NCBI GenBank assembly: GCA_903840825.1
Contig: CAIMHL010000079.1
Span: forward strand, 1-9,135
Direction: 5' to 3'
Source of the DNA: an uncultured beta proteobacterium
GTDB lineage: Bacteria > Pseudomonadota > Gammaproteobacteria > Burkholderiales > Burkholderiaceae_C
Length of the DNA stretch: 9,135 bases
Shown: positions 6,883-9,135 of the stretch, piece by piece
Position numbering within the stretch: position 1 is the first letter of the stretch
How the letters are laid out: every line of letters starts with the position of its first letter
Translations under genes and position numbers: made by a program
The notes under the pieces: generated by a model
The model's database searches: none
Seen by the model: the letters and a program-made list of their open reading frames with translations, nothing else
Told to the model about the DNA's origin: nothing

Positions 6883-6912
6883 GTGGCAGTTTTGGGTTGG
6901 TTTGCCTGCCAC
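6883..6912 (-). promoter_or_regulatory. Leader hairpin upstream of WS/DGAT
   Basis: On the minus strand GTGGCAG (6912 to 6906) pairs perfectly with CTGCCAC (6889 to 6883) around a 16-nt A/C-rich loop. It would fall near the 5' end of a transcript started from the candidate promoter just upstream, about 45 bases before the ATG. It could act as an mRNA 5' stem-loop or as a DNA operator. Confidence 0.4.
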
Positions 6913-6920
6913 TTGGGTGA

Positions 6921-6949
6921 TTTAGAGTAATGGAGTACAGCGGAATCAA
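6921..6949 (-). promoter_or_regulatory. Candidate sigma-70 promoter for WS/DGAT
   Basis: On the minus strand a TTGATT box (6949 to 6944) is followed after exactly 17 bp by TCTAAA (6926 to 6921). Each matches four of six consensus bases. A start near 6914 would give a leader of about 75 bases. Spacing is ideal but the boxes are only moderate. Confidence 0.33.
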
Positions 6950-6991
6950 GCTTGCGCTTCAACAATCGACGGCGCTGTGGGGGGGGCTGAA

Positions 6992-7624
6992 TTATGGGTC
7001 GGCGGGGTGAATGTCCTTGTCTGGCCTGACTGCAACTAGCGTCAGCGTGAGGCTTACCACGCCGTCTTTTTCCGGCAGTTGGCAAATCGGCAAGCCGCTG
7101 CGCCTGAGCACTTTCAGCATAGGCGCGTTTTGCGCCAGCACCACGGCGTCGAAGCGTTGGATGCCGGCTTGCCTTGCGATGTTGGTCAGCACGCCCAGCA
7201 GCTTGCACGCAAAGCCCTGACCCTGAAACTTATCGGCCACCGCAAACGCCAACTCGGCGGTGGGTGCGCCGCCGGCTGAAGTTTGCGTCACGTAGCCTCC
7301 ACTGCCCACGATAATTTCGCCGGCGCCAACGCCCACGGTGACCAGCAACACCACGCGCTCGACGAAATCGGGCTGGCACAGGCGGTCGAGATCGGCTTCG
7401 GTCAGTCTGTGCTTAGAGGTAAAGTAGCGCAGGTAGACCGACTCGGGCTCGAGCGCAAGGAAGGCGGTTTGCAGCCGTTCACGGTCGTCGGGTCGGATCG
7501 CTCGTACCAGCGCATGCGAGCCGTCGCTAAGCACGATCACTTCGGCAAACTGGCACACCGACTGCTGGGCCGAGGGGGTTCGGGTGGGCATTTTGCTTGT
7601 CCCAGAAGCGTCAAATGAATTCAC
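6992..7624 (-). CDS. GNAT-family N-acetyltransferase (free-standing, resembling the acyltransferase domain of Pat-type enzymes)
   Basis: A 210-residue predicted acetyl-CoA-dependent acetyltransferase. The region V-R-A-I-R-P-D-D at 40-47, then L-E-P-E-S-V-Y-L-R-Y-F at 58-68, resembles the GNAT module found at the C-terminus of Pat/PatZ protein acetyltransferases ('IRP.D...f..LspeS.ylRFf'). The acetyl-CoA loop is Q-G-Q-G-F-A at 134-139, in A-V-A-D-K-F-Q-G-Q-G, and a later N-A-P-M-L-K-V-L-R-R-S-G-L fits the end of the fold. There is no attached CoA-ligase-like domain. The GTG at 7624 overlaps the stop of the preceding gene as GTGA, suggesting translational coupling; an ATG at 7591, 11 codons later, is an alternative. 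The first 25 or so residues are not conserved-looking. The acceptor (protein lysine or small molecule) is unknown. Confidence 0.88.
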   Translation of the reverse strand: MNSFDASGTSKMPTRTPSAQQSVCQFAEVIVLSDGSHALVRAIRPDDRERLQTAFLALEPESVYLRYFTSKHRLTEADLDRLCQPDFVERVVLLVTVGVGAGEIIVGSGGYVTQTSAGGAPTAELAFAVADKFQGQGFACKLLGVLTNIARQAGIQRFDAVVLAQNAPMLKVLRRSGLPICQLPEKDGVVSLTLTLVAVRPDKDIHPADP

Positions 7625-8301
7625 TCGGCCGCGGTTTTCGCCGCGCGAGCGACACGCTTGGCAGTGGGCTCGGTGCGGAACTTCACACCCATGTCGAAAG
7701 CGCTCTTCGTGAGCTTTAGCACATCAGCGAAGTCGGCGTCTGACAAGCGGCGCGCATCGTCGTTGGCACGGTAGAGATTGGCCATTTCACGCTCGCGCCC
7801 AACCATTGCCACCATGCGGTCGATGCCCAGTTCGTCGAGCGCTTTCCACAGCAGCGGGTTGTAGGTGCGCGACAGTTTCATTGCAAAGGTCATCGGGTCA
7901 TGACGACCCAGCACACTCGCCAGGCGAAGGATGACTTCAATCGGCAGGGCAGCCTTGCCGCGTTCGGCCTGCTCTAGCAATTGCGGGTCGCCGAGGTCGA
8001 CGGCCTTGCTCAGCTCCTTCGTTGTCATTCCGGCGCGTTCGCGGGCCACGCGCAGCAACGAACCTGCTTTCTCTATGGCCTGCAACTGGCGGGGCGCCTT
8101 GGTGCGCGCCTTTGCCAGGTTCAGCGACAGCTCTGCGGCTGGCCCCACTAGGCCCAGCACGCCGTCGGTCCAGCTGCGCAACTGCTGGGCTACCTTGAGC
8201 ATGGGTGCAACCGCCGTAAAAACCAGATCCGGTGACGCTGCTTTCGGGGCGGGCTTGCCGCGCGTCGCTGTGGCGCTTTGTGAACGAGTTTTTGGGGCCA
8301 T
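7621..8301 (-). CDS. Helix-turn-helix (XRE-like) domain protein with unrecognised flanking regions
   Basis: A 226-residue protein. Residues 82-132 read as an XRE/Cro-type helix-turn-helix: L-L-R-V-A-R-E-R-A-G-M-T-T-K-E-L-S, then a recognition-helix-like segment and V-I-L-R-L-A-S-V-L-G. The N-terminal 25 residues are basic and Ala/Pro-rich, 26-75 may form a helical segment, and 140-226 (with W-K-A-L-D-E-L-G-I-D at 152-161) matches nothing I know. The C-terminus is again Lys/Arg/Ala-rich. The ATG at 8301 is supported by a good AGGAG site seven bases upstream, inside the end of the preceding gene. It begins 2 nt after the molybdopterin oxidoreductase stop and overlaps the GNAT start by 4 nt, so the three are very likely one transcript. 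It may regulate this operon, but DNA targets are not evident. No membrane segment is clear. Confidence 0.82.
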   Translation of the reverse strand: MAPKTRSQSATATRGKPAPKAASPDLVFTAVAPMLKVAQQLRSWTDGVLGLVGPAAELSLNLAKARTKAPRQLQAIEKAGSLLRVARERAGMTTKELSKAVDLGDPQLLEQAERGKAALPIEVILRLASVLGRHDPMTFAMKLSRTYNPLLWKALDELGIDRMVAMVGREREMANLYRANDDARRLSDADFADVLKLTKSAFDMGVKFRTEPTAKRVARAAKTAAE

Positions 8302-8303
8302 AT

Positions 8304-9135
8304 TTAGTCTCCTGTTGCTACCGAAAATATTTCCACCGGCACGCCGTTAAACACAGCATTGCCGGATATCGAGTCGACACACTGATCATCGGTCAGTTCG
8401 TTCATGTTGACGCCAGGATTTGTCTGCGCAACGCGCAGAGCAACACCTTCCTTGTCATGCCCCCAACCGTGGGGCAAGCACACGACGCCGTGCATGACGT
8501 CATCGCTGAGTTGTATATCAACTTCCAGTTCTCCCACGCGCGACACAACACGCGCACGGCCCCGGTCCTTTATGCCTCTCTTCATGGCATCCACCGGGTT
8601 CATCAGCAAAGCGCAGCGGTCCTTGCCCTTAATCAGGCGCTGACTGTTGTGCATCCATGAATTGTTTGAGCGCAGATCACGCCGGCTGATCAGCGTCATT
8701 TGCGTATCAGGCACCTTGGAGAAATGCGCCAGCAGTCGCTGCAGGTCTTCCACCATCGGCGTCGGGATCAGGCGGATCAGCTTATCCTCTGTGAACAGAT
8801 GGCCAGGCAAACAGGGCTGCAGGGGTCCAAGGTCAAGCCCGTGCGGGTATTGCTTCAACACCGCCAGACTCAAGCCCTCTTTGCGCTCGACCGGCTTGCC
8901 CGCCTCATAGGCCGTGAAACCCTGACCGTAAGGGCCACTTTTCAAACCGAAATCCAAAACCTGCTCTGGGCTCATTTCCGGGCGTGCATTAATGGACTCG
9001 GTGCCGTTCTTTAGGCTAGTGATGCGCCGGGTCAGACCCTGCTGAATTTCCGCGTCGGAGCGCTTGTCTGGCCCGTGTTTAAACACGGGTGGGGAATATT
9101 TCGCGACGTTACGTACCGCAATGGCGTTGAAACCC
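8304..9135 (-). CDS. Molybdopterin oxidoreductase, C-terminal part (5' end outside window)
   Basis: About 276 residues of a molybdenum (bis-MGD) oxidoreductase; the frame is open through the right edge, reading G-F-N-A-I-A-V-R-N-V-A-K-Y-S before the GTG at 9086, which is an internal Val. The C-terminal molybdopterin-dinucleotide-binding domain is clear. It begins around L-I-S-R-R-D-L-R-S-N-N-S-W-M-H-N, then M-N-P-x-D-A, a strand-rich G-R-A-R-V-V-S-R-V-G-E-L-E-V segment, and L-P-H-G-W-G-H with N-P-G-V-N-M-N-E-L near the end. This fits the broad formate dehydrogenase/nitrate reductase/BisC superfamily, but the iron-sulphur motif and the Mo ligand lie outside, so the substrate is undecided. It leads the minus-strand operon, with the helix-turn-helix gene starting 2 nt after its TAA. 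Confidence 0.88.
   Translation of the reverse strand, partial: GFNAIAVRNVAKYSPPVFKHGPDKRSDAEIQQGLTRRITSLKNGTESINARPEMSPEQVLDFGLKSGPYGQGFTAYEAGKPVERKEGLSLAVLKQYPHGLDLGPLQPCLPGHLFTEDKLIRLIPTPMVEDLQRLLAHFSKVPDTQMTLISRRDLRSNNSWMHNSQRLIKGKDRCALLMNPVDAMKRGIKDRGRARVVSRVGELEVDIQLSDDVMHGVVCLPHGWGHDKEGVALRVAQTNPGVNMNELTDDQCVDSISGNAVFNGVPVEIFSVATGD
8309..8313 (-). promoter_or_regulatory. Ribosome binding site of the helix-turn-helix gene
   Basis: AGGAG on the minus strand lies seven bases before the ATG at 8301. It is embedded in the last codons of the molybdopterin oxidoreductase gene, which supports both the chosen start and translational coupling. Confidence 0.7.
9072..9089. repeat. 18-bp perfect palindrome inside the molybdopterin oxidoreductase gene
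   Basis: CCCGTGTTT (9072-9080) and AAACACGGG (9081-9089) form an uninterrupted 18-bp palindrome, encoding about Pro-Val-Phe-Lys-His-Gly. The flanking bases do not extend it. Confidence 0.85.

Noticed and set aside
6840..7208. In-frame N-terminal extension of the WS/DGAT reading frame by 123 codons
   Set aside because: It overlaps the GNAT gene in another frame, has a low-complexity Arg/Gln-rich translation without family resemblance, and the canonical WS/DGAT N-terminus begins at the ATG at 6839.
8304..9086. Complete small protein starting at the GTG at 9086
   Set aside because: The frame continues upstream without a stop to the window edge, and the sequence is only the C-terminal part of a large molybdoenzyme.

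Overview
This window looks like chromosomal DNA of a Gram-negative proteobacterium, most likely a betaproteobacterium of the Burkholderiales type. That is inferred from gene content, GC-rich housekeeping-like genes and protein flavour; there is no rRNA or other marker to settle it. It holds seven protein-coding genes, two of them cut by the window edges. I see no tRNA, rRNA, CRISPR array or transposase.

Layout. (1) 1-333, plus strand: the 3' end of an enoyl-CoA hydratase/isomerase gene. (2) 334-599: an AT-rich convergent gap with a perfect 12-bp inverted repeat and weak terminator-like structures. (3) 600-4862, minus strand: a two-gene cassette. An alpha/beta-fold epoxide hydrolase is read first, followed 36 bp later by a self-sufficient cytochrome P450 fused to its diflavin reductase (CYP102/P450 BM3 architecture). 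(4) 4863-5222: a 360-bp non-coding region with repeats and hairpins, likely carrying the cassette's control signals. (5) 5223-6839, minus strand: a wax ester synthase/diacylglycerol acyltransferase (WS/DGAT) with a basic C-terminal tail. (6) 6992-9135, minus strand: a tightly packed set read in the order molybdopterin oxidoreductase (3' end only), helix-turn-helix protein, GNAT acetyltransferase, with a 2-nt gap and a 4-nt GTGA overlap.

How the genes may work together. The P450 and epoxide hydrolase form an obvious enzymatic pair: the monooxygenase can epoxidise a C=C bond and the hydrolase can open the epoxide to a diol. The P450 keeps every catalytic and electron-transfer motif of BM3 but, by eye alignment, lacks the Arg/Tyr pair that anchors fatty-acid carboxylates in BM3, so its substrate may not be a free fatty acid. 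Enoyl-CoA hydratase and WS/DGAT on either side give the region a lipid theme, though nothing shows that they are co-regulated with the cassette.

The cassette has visibly lower GC than its flanks in sampled lines (about 37-42% in several 60-nt lines, against about 55-70% in the hydratase and helix-turn-helix genes). Together with the AT-rich gap beside it, this suggests it was acquired separately.
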